Shown one piece after another: positions 43,801 to 54,840 of a stretch of 64,000 nt of DNA. The translations under genes and the position numbers were made by a program. The DNA is taken from NCBI GenBank assembly GCA_030765065.1, contig CM060984.1, positions 105,815,488 to 105,879,487 on the forward strand. The letters run 5' to 3'. Under the pieces are notes generated by a model, which saw only the letters and a program-made list of their open reading frames with translations, ran no database searches and was not told the origin of the DNA. Source of the DNA: Deroplatys truncata (lineage: Eukaryota > Arthropoda > Insecta > Mantodea > Mantidae). How positions within the stretch are numbered: the stretch's first letter is position 1; every line of letters begins with the position of its first letter.

Positions 43801-45330
43801 CCAAATCTCACTATCTGATGTTACAGAAGTTATCTTTTTTCTAACCAGTTTCTATGTAAATAAGCCAAGAATTAAGATTTAAATAATTATGCTAATTTGT
43901 CGTTACTATATTTTGTGTAATGAGACAGCATAAGATGAACGTATTGTTACGAAATCAAAGTAGGAATACTTTCGTACTTACATCTTTTCCCTTCTGATTA
44001 GCGTTGAATGAGCGGCTTTTACCAATAACTCGAAAAATAAAAGCTTTGTGGAGTATTTTCGGCTTAAAGAAACCTAGAATGTTTTAGACAGGTGAGGAAT
44101 CTTGGTCCGTGTGACGCGTGCTGCCTGGTGCAATTGCCGTCTGTCACGCACACTTACGTTTGAACTCTCGCTCGGAAAGATACTGATTCCTAAAACACCA
44201 TTGAAAGTACAGTGTGGTCAATGTGCACTTAAAACAGCTGTTAAATTTTCCTCTTTCATTTTACTACTTGCCTATCACTTACTGTATTTTCCATCCTGAT
44301 GGGAGGCGCCGGATGATGTCATTTTTATCGTTTTTCCAGCTAGAACGCAACGGCGTTAAAATGTCCCGAGCAGGGCGCAATTTTTCCGTATTGGAAGTGT
44401 TTTCTCACCTTCCCAAACAAGTCAATTCTACCACATGGAAGAACATGATGGATATCATAATGCCTCCCAACACTTCTGCAGAAATGCCACAAGCAAAACA
44501 GCCAGTATTTTCATCAAACACAGTTGAGTGCCTGCGCTGAAGTTGAAACATTTTTGCGTAGAATTAGAGATGTCCAACTTCGTATTGTTGGAACAATGCA
44601 GTACTACCATAAGTTTCTGGCAATTTCCAAAGGCAATACGCTGCACCTTCACCTTTAGACTTTCACAGAAAAATCCTCTTTGAACTTATGAGCATTTTAG
44701 AGATGCTAATTAATAAGTACCAATATTATTTGTCACACTGATGCTGCTATGCCTATTAATGGATTATCTGTTTTAAAAGGTCATCACTTTTGCTTTCTGG
44801 AGCAACGCCAACAGAACCGTGATAGCGCCCTTGAACATGATCTTTTATTTACATTCTGCATACAACTTTTATATTTCATTGAGAAAGTCTTTAGATTTGT
44901 TCTAACCATTGCAGATTAGCATATCGAAAAGCAGCTAAGTATAATGTTATTTCCACTATTCGGTGAGAAGAAGAAATATCTTCTATGTGAAAAATGAGGC
45001 GGGAGGAGAGAGTCAGTTGCTGAATGCGAAGTTAGTATAGAAAACTCATCCTCCTCCTCCTCCTCCACCATACCACCACCACCACCACCACCACCACCAT
45101 CTACAACGTTTGAGCCTCCCAGTCCCATTATAAATGTTCACTCCATCTTAATTTTGGACGGCCTATATTCCGCTTTTCTTGTGATTTATAATTAAGCGCT
45201 TTCTTAGGTAACGGATTTTCATCCATCCTGTCTAAATGTTCTTACGGAAATTGCCTATACAGCTAGCACTCCTTCTATTCCAAGCTCTCTTCTTATTTTT
45301 TCAGTCTTTTTATATTCAATTAGAGACACA
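43801..45330. other. Unassigned; CCT/CCA microsatellite
   Basis: A (CCT)n(CCA)n tract lies at 45048-45101. The 108-codon frame at 44214-44540 is unrecognised. The segment 44110-44660 has moderate GC content and might be an old element, but no motif supports this. Confidence 0.35.
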
Positions 45331-46810
45331 TCAGCCACTGATCTTAGAAACCTTATTTCCGATACTCCTACTTTCTTTTTTATGTTTTTCTGTATATACC
45401 CAAGTCTCTGCAGCATAAAGAAATATTGGCAACGCCACTGATTTATAAGATTTTAATTGTGTTTCCTTTGTTGCTTTATTACCTAGGCAACTTCTTATAG
45501 TTCCACAAACATATTGATATTGCCTGAGTTTTCCTGTCCATTTTTTCTGGTACGATATTTTACATCCCAGATATTTAAATATACTCACTCGTTCAATAAA
45601 TTACGACTCAATTACAATTTTTTATGTTTTATGTTAGGGTTCGATAAATGCCATTGGTTTAGTTCCGTTTTATGTAATTTCAAGGTCATATTCTTTTGTT
45701 ATTTCACATAGCCTATGTGCAGCAATCTGTAGGTAATTCTCTGAATTAGCCATTACAACCTGGTCATCTGCAAACAATAAACAATTCATAAATGATCCAG
45801 TAATAATAGATAGACAGACAGACAGATAGAGTATCTTTATTGGTTTCAAATTATTGAAGTTATTAAACAAGTGTTTAGTGCATGGGTCATTGACCGTACA
45901 TGCATATTTAAGGTACAAGGTATGGTACAAAATAACAGAAAAAAACAAGAAAAAGAAAATGGAGATAAATTACCCTTGACTAACTGAACAAACTTGACCT
46001 AGCTTCTCACACTTTAGCTAAGAAGTTGCCCATGTTTTTCAGTTCCTCTGGTCAGCCAATAGATCCCAACATGCCAACCTCTTTCTTAACGGACTTAAGA
46101 ATTCTTCTTTGAGTTTAATTGTTCACTGGTTCTCCCACTGAGCGCATTCCGCCAAAATATGTACCCAGTCCTCATCCAAATCACAGAATGGGCAGATTCT
46201 CCTGCCAGAATCGTCAATCAATTCCTGCGGCCTACAGCCCCCCAGTCTAAACCATGCCATTCCTGATCTTTCCTTTCTTCCTAACTTTCGTATATATGCC
46301 TCTTTTCCCCAATTCAATTTTATTTCGTTTGCTAGACTTAGAGAAGGTTTAATTTTACAATCCGATTCTATTTCCTGTTGATTTATGTGTCTTAGCCTTC
46401 TTTTGACACCTTTCCATATGTTTTAGTCATTTGTTTCAGCTCTTTGCCACACTGACCCCATTCCTGTTCTCCTCAAACCCCTTTTAAATCATCTTTCAAA
46501 ACGTAGGAGAAAATTACAGTGTAACATATTCAGCAACTTTCCAATGGTGCCGTTAAGAGATGTATTAAAAAGAGTGAGTGATAATGGGCACCCTTGTCTA
46601 ACATTAATTGTCCATTAATTTCTGCATATTGTTTATTTGGGCCATTTCCTTTATCAATACAAAATCTGGTATTTACATATAGACTACTTATTGCTCATTA
46701 ATTGCGAGAGTAGCCTGTATTAAGTAATATTTTTTATACTTTTGGCCTTTTAAATTCATCAAACGCCTTCTCATAATGAATAAATAATAGACGAGTTTTA
46801 AGATTAACCT
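45331..46810 (-). pseudogene. LINE reverse transcriptase, split by another LINE
   Basis: From the right end, the minus-strand frames show FIDYEKAFDEFKR-like sequence and SLYVNTRFCIDKGNG (46500-46800). After an interruption come MNCLLFADDQVVMANSENYL (45690-45790), where FADD is the catalytic box, then FKYLGCKISY, CGTIRSCLGNKA and YKSVALPIFLYAAETWV (45400-45590). This is the palm-to-thumb order of an insect endonuclease-type LINE, the same broad type as 51480-52742. There are many stops and shifts. Confidence 0.75.
45807..46505 (-). mobile_element. LINE 3' end nested in a LINE
   Basis: One frame (46123-46317) reads FRLGGCRPQELI, RRICPFCDLDEDWVHILAEC and AQWENQ, a Cys/His C-terminal module distinct from the surrounding LINE. 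The 3' end has CAATAAAGATACTCTATCTG followed by (TCTG)n(TCTA)n, a microsatellite-type tail. It separates the DYEKAFD region from the FADD box of the host LINE. Possible imperfect duplication AAATGATC/AAATCATC at the flanks. Confidence 0.65.
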
Positions 46811-46829
46811 AAAAAAGCTGTGTAATTAA

Positions 46830-47290
46830 CATTATTTATGTTTCTTTTGAGAGCAGTTTCGATTTATTCCGAGACAGGACTTTATGAATATTGCGTGGTG
46901 AAAATGCACGGCCCTAACAATCCATCTGGTCACTCTCCCACGTATTTCATTCTGCACACGGACCAGCTGGTGAAGGCTGTATTGACTGGGTATCCCAGGT
47001 TTACATCGACCTCCATGTGGTCCACAGCAAACGTGTCCATTAGCGTACACGCTTTGACCTAGACAATTGACCCACCAGCCGCACAAATTTGCACATTTCT
47101 CTCCCTCCAATCCGGAGTAAGATCCCTATGACGTCAAGGACAAGGGGGAGAGCTTCAAGAGATCGATACCCGGCACCGCTTCCATCATCCCCTCCACAGG
47201 TAAAACCTCTGCTTGCCTCGCATCCCATAACGGAATTCCGGATGCAGTAGCCCTCCCACTGCTAATTGGCTTCCGAGATCTTCTTCTGAG
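46830..47290. other. GC-rich island, unidentified
   Basis: Frames of 60-92 codons exist on both strands. Minus-strand readings include MDTFAVDHMEVDVNLGYPVN and SWSVCRMKYVGE. I recognise no family. Composition differs sharply from the AT-rich surroundings, so it may be a fragment of an unlisted element or of a host exon. Confidence 0.3.
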
Positions 47291-47840
47291 AAATTAGCTT
47301 GAGAAAGTAAACTTTTCATTCCTCCTGATGCTCAACTTTCAGGAAGAATTAGAGATTTATCTATATGACAATTATTTGATCAAGAAAATAATTCAATGGC
47401 CAGGATACTTATATTTTATCCTACAGAAGTATTTCCAAATACGTACTTAGTGTAATTAAAGGCACACCAACAAGAAACCAAATATTCTATTTTCACAACG
47501 AATTTGAGCAACCATTGTTAAATTACTGCGTTGCCTCAAGCTTTAAAACATAACAAATCTAACAAAAATCTGCTATAAAATAACGTGACATTCTCTACTC
47601 ATTTTTTTAGAAACTACACATACAAAATCTCAATATTGAATATACCTTTTTTTAAAGAGTCAAATCTTCATCACTCGGCTTTGAAATTGCCTTCACTTTG
47701 TATGAACAAAAAGAATAAAATAACAAAGAACATCTGGCATTTGGCTGCCTTTACTTATGTAATGATGAAGTCAGATTATGATCACCCTTAACGCTGAAAC
47801 CTACAAGTTCTCCTATCTCTTTAATTTTAGTCAAATAACC
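47291..47840. other. AT-rich; possible HN1 start scrap
   Basis: At 47567-47600 an AAAATCTGCTATAAAATAAC start followed by GTGACATTCTCTACTC resembles an eroded HN1 5' end. Nothing else is seen. Confidence 0.3.
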
Positions 47841-47847
47841 TGCCCCT

Positions 47848-48320
47848 TTAATAAGGGAGAGTAGAGTTATTAAATAACCTTTTCTTAGAAAGATGACCAT
47901 CTGGTTTTATCATCCTTAGTAGTTCATACTTTTTCCTACATAGCGCTTCACAGTTGAAGATTATATGATAGGCAGTTTCGTTCTCTTCATTACATAAGCG
48001 GAATACTGGTTCTTCTTTGAAGATCGTATTATAAGTATATGTTTCCGTATTCTGCAATGTCCCGTCAAGAGCCTGGTTATGATAAAGGTTATGAGCCTGA
48101 TTAATTTGGGATAAATTGAGGCTAAGTACATCTTCAGTGAATGAAGGATATTTTACTCGCCATTCGCTTACTGTGCTTTCATCCATTTGTTTAATCCCAT
48201 CGCAATTGCTGGTGATCCGCTCAGCATGGTTCTTGGAACAGAATTTAAAGGAATGCCAAATACTGGTTCAGACCCAGTGAAAGTTTGAGTAGACCCATTT
48301 CCTTTCGCATATTGCTAATG
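47848..48320 (-). pseudogene. LINE C-terminus (RNase H-bearing type)
   Basis: A 112-codon open frame ends with FKEEPVFRLCNEENETAYHI and IFNCEALCRKKYELL, the Cys/His module following RNase H. Upstream (48190-48300) the minus strand reads GSEPVFGIPLNSV, which aligns with GPEPVLGVSY in copy B at 18.2 kb. The RNase H itself is missing. It ends at a stop at 47848. Confidence 0.7.
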
Positions 48321-48324
48321 CCAC

Positions 48325-48609
48325 AACAAGTTTTATTTCACAAAATTGAGTGTTTTAAGTATATCTACACTTTTGTAGTAAGCTTTTTCTATCTCTTACG
48401 ATTTACCAATTTATACAAAAGTCATTTAGATTGAAGAAGCTTTCACAGCTATTTCCAGAAAACTGAAGATATACATTTTGTTTCTCGTGCAAATACCTTA
48501 AACATGTGGTATTTTAATCAAAATCGCTAGTGCCAGTGTCAGGTTTAAAGCATAGTTTTGGGTGGGGGACTTTCTTGAAAACCTTTGTGTTGTATCTTTG
48601 AATACTACT
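48325..48609 (+). mobile_element. HN1 fragment ending at a SINE
   Basis: It starts in the ATTTCACAAAATTGAGTGTT region and runs to GTATCTTTGAATACT. Family order is kept. The 3' third is absent because SINE sequences follow. Confidence 0.6.
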
Positions 48610-48853
48610 TCTTGTTTAACTGATTACGCTTCTCTTTGTGGGCCTTAAACCTTGGGTCAATAGCCTGTCGAGGAGCAAACAAACTCAATAATTGCATATT
48701 CAGAATGGGCAATCAACCAATGCCTAGTATGACCATGAAGAAGTAGTAAATTAAATTTAGTGATAAAAGGGATAATAGGAAAAGACACTGATCAAATTAT
48801 CCAACCTAGCAATCGCCTAGTGGCCGAGGCAAACCGCGAAAACTAACCTTTAA
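48610..48853 (-). mobile_element. SINE (family S1), tail half
   Basis: It aligns throughout with the SINE at 24206-24567: ACCAATGCCTAGTATGACCA, GATAATAGGAAAAGAC, TCAAATTATCCAACC and GGCAAACCGCGAAAAC. It joins HN1 at the same position as at 24206. Its tRNA head is cut off by the next SINE. Confidence 0.65.
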
Positions 48854-49079
48854 AAATGAGTTTTTATTTACGGACGCCCTTTATCTTAGGAGACCATTCT
48901 TTACTAGGCGTCAAAGATCGGAAATTTTGCTCAGAGGCCTCCTTATCAGGCTTGAGCTTCTTTTACGTGCCTTAAATCTACGAGACGGGACCACTAGTTT
49001 TACTTCGCTTCGCTCTCCATCGGTTTTGAAACCGTTACCTCAGGAACTACAGGCTAGTATGGTACTTGACCACGGAGAA
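48854..49079 (-). mobile_element. SINE (family S2), with head
   Basis: The 3' end (left) reads GAGTTTTTATTTACGGACGC, matching the S2 tail at 57805 inverted. At the right the minus strand shows CCGTGGTCAAGTACCATACT (A-box side) and AACGGTTTCAAAACCG (B-box side). It interrupts the S1 SINE. Confidence 0.6.
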
Positions 49080-49210
49080 CGACTCAGTTGGTTAGAACAA
49101 CCCCTCATAGAGTGGAAGACCCGTGGTTCACATCCGGTATGGATTTGAATTTTTCAGTCTGATTCTACCTTTCAACTAGCTAGTAATGTTACCCTTCGAC
49201 AGTTCGGTCA
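49080..49210 (+). mobile_element. SINE (family S3), copy 2
   Basis: CGACTCAGTTGGTTAGAACA (A-box region) and CCCGTGGTTCACATCCGGTA (B-box region) are spaced as in a tRNA. They are followed by TATGGATTTGAATTTTTCAG, shared with the S3 copies at 41985 and 62215. Confidence 0.6.
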
Positions 49211-49797
49211 TATTTTGGAGAAGGTAAAGTCCCCTGCTAGGGTTATATATAAGGAACACGGATGGCTACGCTGGCTTGGGGTGGGGCAAGATTTTTCGGT
49301 ATCAACATAAACAGCTTCGTTCCATTATAGGCCATATTTTATACACGTTAGAATGCCTCCCGGCGTTAGCCAGTTATGAAGTACAGGTATAGGTTGTGCA
49401 ACACACGGGGACACCTCACGCACCGCGACCTACAGAGCTCTATTGTGATTACCACCTACCAGGAGGAAGGAATGAAGTAAAGGAACCACACGGGAGGCTA
49501 CAGGCCACAGAAATGCTCGGAAGTCCCTAACATTTCCTAGCTCACAGACCCATCCCACTGCTGGAGAAGGTGTTGAACGACTCGCCAGTCGAAGCAGGCC
49601 TATGTGTCAACGGGAAATACTCTTTCCATTGATCATGCATCAGCGTCATCTGTCCAGCACGTAACCTAGAGGCACACCGGAAACAAGAGAAGGAAATGGA
49701 ATAAAAGGGAAATGCTGGAAAGGAAATCGTAGGAGAGAAGAAACCAAACCAGCATTCGTCTATCGACCCTGAAGTTGATAGTATATTTACGTTATTT
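49211..49797. other. Unassigned, moderate GC
   Basis: No repeat ends or protein recognised. It could be internal sequence of the L2 LTR-like element read on the minus strand (leader at 49798-49991), but no Gag motif supports that. Confidence 0.3.
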
Positions 49798-49991
49798 GCA
49801 CCACGCTTTGGGAGCCAATTTGAAGTAGGTTTTTATTAACCCCACGTTTTGGGCGTCAATTTGAAGAAGGTTATGTTATGCCCCACGTATGGAAGCCAAT
49901 TTGAAGAAGGTAGTTGTATTGTTGCTGCTACGTATGGAAAGTCAGTGTGAAGATGTATTATATTTTGACTGTTGGGGAGCCGAACTTGAAG
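49798..49991 (-). repeat. Tandem primer-site-like array
   Basis: Five degenerate units of about 41-45 bp (near 49798, 49839, 49881, 49929 and 49970). On the minus strand each reads like CTTCAAATTGACGCCCAAAA then CGTGGGG. That core resembles the LTR-element leader next to LTR L1 (TTGCGCCTAAACGTGGGG at 32090). The array sits about 80 bp beyond the LTR-like repeat at 50072-50838, where a leader is expected for a minus-strand element. Confidence 0.55.
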
Positions 49992-50071
49992 TAGTTGCAA
50001 CCGCACGATGGTAAGAAGTTTCCGGTAGTCTTCGCCCCAAATATAATTTTCACGGTTTCTTTAAATATTAT

Positions 50072-50838
50072 ATAATTGTTTGCCTCGGCTGCATCAGTAT
50101 TAATATATTTTTAGGGACATGAATATCTTAGCAGGGAGCGGTGCGACTGAAGAATGTAGGCTTACACAGATTTTAAGTTTTTCTTCACCCCATTATTAAT
50201 GATCGACACGATTTAAATAACACTTCACTGATATAGAGAGCTGTGAGATTCTTTTGTTAATTATTTGCACTTTTTAACACGTAAACTATTTTCTCACACA
50301 AATACGTATTAAATTTCTCGAGGACGCATCTCGCGTCTGATTAGTAACACTGTCTGCAACCATCGCGTCCAGGTATGAGCGCTGTTTATAAGCAGCTGAC
50401 TTGATTTCAACCTCCTAAATTTGTAAATTTCGTATTTCAAGTCTCTGATTGGTTATTTCTAATCCAATAGAATACTTTTATTTAACTTAGGCTTTTTTCT
50501 GGTATTGATTGGCTATTTTACAAAATATCACAAAAATTACATTATTTTTGCTCCAAGTATGACTGGTAGAATTATTACACTTTCTTACTCATTATTGCCT
50601 CAAGGTTACCTCATTGTTGGAACTTTTAACCTATTATTCTCACAGCTCCTACATTATTAAATTACGTAATACATTCACATAACATTATTGAACATGTATA
50701 CAATAATATAAACATTTACAATGACTAATATACACTTTCTATGTATTGTTACATACACATATTGCTTTAAGGTGGGCTGCTATTATATTTATATTACATA
50801 ATTTCAATGAAATAATTTTAGTTGTTAAAAATACTGCC
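50072..50838 (-). mobile_element. LTR-like repeat L2, copy A
   Basis: It shares both boundaries with 56040-56905: GCCTCGGCTGCATCAGT on the left and AAATACTGCC on the right. On the minus strand it holds two CCAAT boxes (AGCCAATCAA, AACCAATCAG) and then TTATAAACAGCG, a promoter-like order. The primer-site-like array lies downstream in that orientation. Family undetermined; probably an old 5' LTR. Confidence 0.5.
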
Positions 50839-51479
50839 TTAACCCGAGGAAACCACGAGAAACCCATGGGTCAGAGTAAGCGAACTCTTGAATGAGAGTC
50901 ACATGCTACCACAGCCTCTCCTCGTTGCAAGTTATGAGGACTGAGAAAAATTTAGAAAAAACTTAGTCAACTCACGAATCCGTACTAAAGCTGGACCACG
51001 CGGTACGACTCTTCTTTCTGTACTTTATTGTCATTTCCAACAAGTGATAACAGATGCATTCTCAGACATTTTAATGGAAATAAACTTACAAGAAAATTAC
51101 AAAATTTAAATAATCCGTTAAATACAATGAATTTAAGAATGAGGATATTAGAGAGGAATTCAACTTGAATGTGTGAACAGTAAAATTATGAGATTGCAAG
51201 TGTCCGGCTCTCACGTGTAAGAGGAATGGAAAGAGGATTCCGAATAAAGCACGGAATTATCGACCCTGGGGTGTGAGAGACATGGGGAGACCTTGCAACA
51301 GATGCTCTGATGAGCTGGCTTTAGTGTGGAACGGGCCTCTTGCCAAAAGAATGCTTTGTAAACACACTCACCTAGTCGATGAGAATGCTGCAGATGCATT
51401 ATAGATAAGTGTTCAACACGCAAATTCTTCTCATTGTTACCTTTTTTCCTCTTCTCCCACATCTTATAGTGGGTAAGAG
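50839..51479. other. Unassigned; possible SINE-like scrap
   Basis: ACCCGAGGAAACCACGAGAA at 50842 resembles the CGTGGTTTCC-type tail of tRNA SINEs on the minus strand. The rest, including the 83-codon minus frame at 51211-51462, is not recognised. Confidence 0.3.
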
Positions 51480-52742
51480 GATGTATTGTATTCCTCTTTT
51501 TCCTTTCATGATTTAGGCCGTTGACCTATTTCGGTCTTATTCCCATCTCAGTATAGGTCTTCCTAATGGCCTTCTCCCTTTTGGTTTAAAATTAAACACA
51601 TTCTTTGGTAGCCTGCTTGTATTCATTATAGTAAGATGGTCTTTCCATTTCTGTTTATGATTTTCTTTAATTCTTGCTGTAGGACTAATCCTTAAATATT
51701 CTCTTAGTTTTACTAGTTAGTCTATCCCATCTTGTTATACCCTTGACGGCTCTCAAAACTTTATCTCTGCTGCCTGAATGTGACTCTTGAATTTGTGACC
51801 TAAACGCAACTTTCACTCCCATAGAATATTACTGGGACAGCGATGACCTTATAGAATTTAAATTGTTTCCCCTCTGATATTTTTACTTTCACTACCACGT
51901 ACATAATAATGGGGGAAGATATTGCATTCCACCAAAAAAATTGATACCAATATTTCATCGGAAATGCATGTTTTGAGGTCCCCGAATAAAAGAAAGCATT
52001 TTTAGAGGAAGGTCCGTGTGTGCGTCTGTGTGTTTGTGAACAGCATCACTAACAACGAAAAGTCTTGGTATTTTGGTTCAGTACCTTCCAAAGATGCGAC
52101 ACGAAGGTTTTAAAGAAAATTACCCCACCCTAACTAACCTTTACAAGGAACATATTTTGAAAATTTTGATTTTCTAAAAAATGCCCAAACTGTAGAGCTC
52201 TTTAAAGCATACAAGTTATTTCAAATAAGTTTTCTTGTGGCATAAACCATTTCTGGGATATCCGTTATTAATGGTTCGAATTGCTCTTTTCTTGGTCATT
52301 CTTCAAAGTCCTTTCAACATTCCGATTACATGAAAACTGTGCGGAGTTTTATGGCAGGCCAGCATATAGCATCAGTTCTTAAACATTTGACTATCGCTGT
52401 CTCTGTGTTTCTACAACGAAATGTATAATGTAGCTATTTCTACAAAAGTTCATTTGAATTAAAACGTAGTGGATATAAAAATAAGTGTCAGCACGAATAG
52501 TTTATACACTCACTAATAAACAATAAAGAGTAGAGAAAGCAATGTAAATGTATCATACTTTTAAAAACGTTTTCTTATAGTTCCACACATGTTTCAATAC
52601 TCATGGATCTTATTATGTTTACCATTGTCATATGTATATCTTATATCACAGCCAAGAGAGTTGTTTTGCACCTGCTCCATTATTTGATTATTTACTAGTA
52701 TTTTAGCTATTAGAGGTTGTTTTCTTGTGATGCCATTACTTT
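51480..52742 (-). pseudogene. LINE reverse-transcriptase C-terminus split by HN1
   Basis: The right part (52560-52742) reads ILVNNQIMEQVQNNSLGCDI and MCGTIRK. The left part (51480-51880) continues KFYKVIAVP-like sequence, GHKFKSHIQAAEIKFLRAVK, GITRWDRLTS and KPKGRRPLGRP. This is the standard thumb and C-terminal order of an endonuclease-type insect LINE. The HN1 copy at 51881-52559 sits exactly between CGTIRK and KFYKV. Numerous stops and shifts. Confidence 0.75.
51881..52559 (-). mobile_element. HN1 copy (old subfamily) inside a LINE
   Basis: Reverse-strand copy with an internal deletion at about 52185-52190 (AAAAATGCCCAAACTGTAGA). The core is GTGTGTGCGTCTGTGTGTTT. It splits the LINE pseudogene. 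Confidence 0.7.
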
Positions 52743-54311
52743 TTTTACTTTCTGAAATTTTCAGCATTATATTCCACCCACAAATTTGATATCAAGGTTT
52801 CACCGGAAACATATATTTTGGGCACTCCTAAAAACAGCCATTTTTAGAAAAACGTCCATGTGTGAGTGTGATTGTATTTATGTACACATAACCCAAAAAA
52901 GGAAAAGTTGATTAAGTACCAAACTTGGTATTCAATCATTCAAAGCAATGATTTATCTTCAACCCCCATTCAAACTACTCATGGAAATATTTTCGTAGCT
53001 TTTAATTTTTTCAAAAATAACTACCAATTTTGAATAAAATGTGATATGTTTAAGATGTTTAGATGGCAAACAAAGTATATGTTTGAATTTTATGGGAGTA
53101 GCCTGTTGACGCAGCCACGCTACGTCCTCCTACAATGAAGCAATACCTTTGTCTCACGGTTGCTGCTTTTCTCCTCCTAGTTGGTTTTTTTTTATAGTTT
53201 GCCACGGCTGCTCGAGCATGAGATCTTAATCTCTGGGTATGCGTGGATGTGTACAGAGAAACACGTACGCTTTCTTGGAACACTTTTTATTTTCACCATT
53301 TAAAATAAAACTTAAGGTTTGCCGATCACTTTTAAATGCATACGATGCTACTTTGTCTTTACCAAGACCGAAGATTACTAACTACAGCTGAACGTTCTAC
53401 CCTGTTGCATGTTCGCCGCCAATGTTCACAACTCGACGAGAATGTCGTCCCGCACTCACCAATCGCTCAGGACAGAATGAATTTCACCACCGCGCTACAA
53501 CGAGGAAAAACTCCTAACTTCCCCTCTCTCCCCTCAAAACTCTCCTCAAACTTAGCGTCATGAAGCCTCTAATGACCTTCACATCCCGGTCAGTGCAACT
53601 GCACCTATTGATTCCAAGAGAAACTGGCTTCAGGGGACTTAACCTTTATACCTGGGGCTGGTCCCTAATTAGCTAAGCTGTGCCTGTCTTGTCTTTCTGT
53701 AGCTTTTACAGACAACAATTTTCACAATGCTTCTCCTTTTATGACATACACTGAAATTAAATATTTTATTATTTATTTTATATCACTATCCTTCTCAGAT
53801 TATTGTGATAATTATTGACTTCATAATTTCGGCTTCACTGTGAAGTCTTCTTCATTCAGAAGATATTAATTTTGTTTAACTAGTAAACTTTAGAGGGTAA
53901 AAAACACACTTCACAAGAATGCATAATTCTTTAACACACAACTTCTTTCCCATTAACTATTTTTCTTACATCAACAATTTTCGACATATCCGTTCTTATT
54001 GGTGTGAATTTTTCAATTTTTTAAAGTGGTACCGCTATTCAGATGTTTCACGGGATGTCATGGGAAGTGTATAGGATTTCAAGCCCGGTATATAGCAGTC
54101 GGCTTTTTAAGATCTAACTATGATTGATTTAGTTTCTTCTATCTCCCTTGTGCGTACAACAAAATGTATAATGATTCCATGTCTGCAATGATCTATCTTC
54201 ATCAGCATGAATTAGAAAAATAAGCCTCCATTAGAGTAGTAGTGTGTAGAAGTCATACAAAGGTAAACGTTAGTGGTTAGGGAAAGTCATGTGAATATAA
54301 CGTCGGAATTT
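52743..54311 (-). mobile_element. HN1 copy split by a solo LTR
   Basis: The left part, 52743-53106, ends TATGGGAGTAGCCTGT. The right part, 53838-54311, begins CTGTGAAGTCTTCTTCATTC. Unbroken HN1 copies have AGCCTNTGAAGTCCTCTTCATTC-like sequence here, as at 14129-14158. Confidence 0.75.
53107..53837 (-). mobile_element. Solo LTR, family L1, copy 2
   Basis: 731 bp, TG...CA, in reverse orientation. The 4-bp target duplication CTGT lies at 53103-53106 and 53838-53841. It aligns end to end with the LTR at 31377-32087. Absence of internal sequence with matched duplications indicates LTR-LTR recombination after insertion. Gypsy-type is likely from the 4-bp duplication. Confidence 0.85.
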
Positions 54312-54747
54312 TTTAGAATTTGAGCTTTTCCTTTATTTATTTTACGTCGCGTTAACTACATAGTCATATCGGGATGGTTCTGCTGGAGATATCTCATGGC
54401 TCGGTGTGTGAGTTAGTCTTATAGGTGTCATGCCTGTACCATACCATTTTGTCGTCACATAACCAAAGAGGCCTTAGTGCTCAGCAACTGCATCTCTGCT
54501 TCTGTGACGGGAGATAGCAGCTTCGACACTTGTCCACAGAGACCATAGTGCTAGGCAGCTGTATTTCTGCCTCTATACGTGCCGGGCAGATGCCATTAGG
54601 GTGCCAGCCAGTCTACCTGCTTTCATCGTCTTAGGAAAGAGGCAGAGCATTTGCTTTTACCATCTATCTTCTGTGTTACTATTGTTTTGGACTTAAGATG
54701 GAATTTTGGGGTGGTATTAAATACCCAATCAGGTATTTGTCCTGGCG
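54312..54747. other. Unassigned sequence
   Basis: TTTATTTATTTTACGTCGCG at 54333 resembles the end of some insect SINEs, but no head was found. The remainder is unrecognised. Confidence 0.3.
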
Positions 54748-54840
54748 ACTACCGAGCGGGATGGATTAAACGGCAACGCCTGTGACCCGCATTAGATCTC
54801 GTGTTGCATTCCTGATTCTACCACGACTTCTTCTTTCCAT
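54748..54840 (+). mobile_element. SINE (family S1) head, degenerate
   Basis: TACCGAGCGGGATGGATTAA matches the S1 head at 43486, but the B-box region is badly eroded (GTGTTGCATTCCTGAT). Confidence 0.5.
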
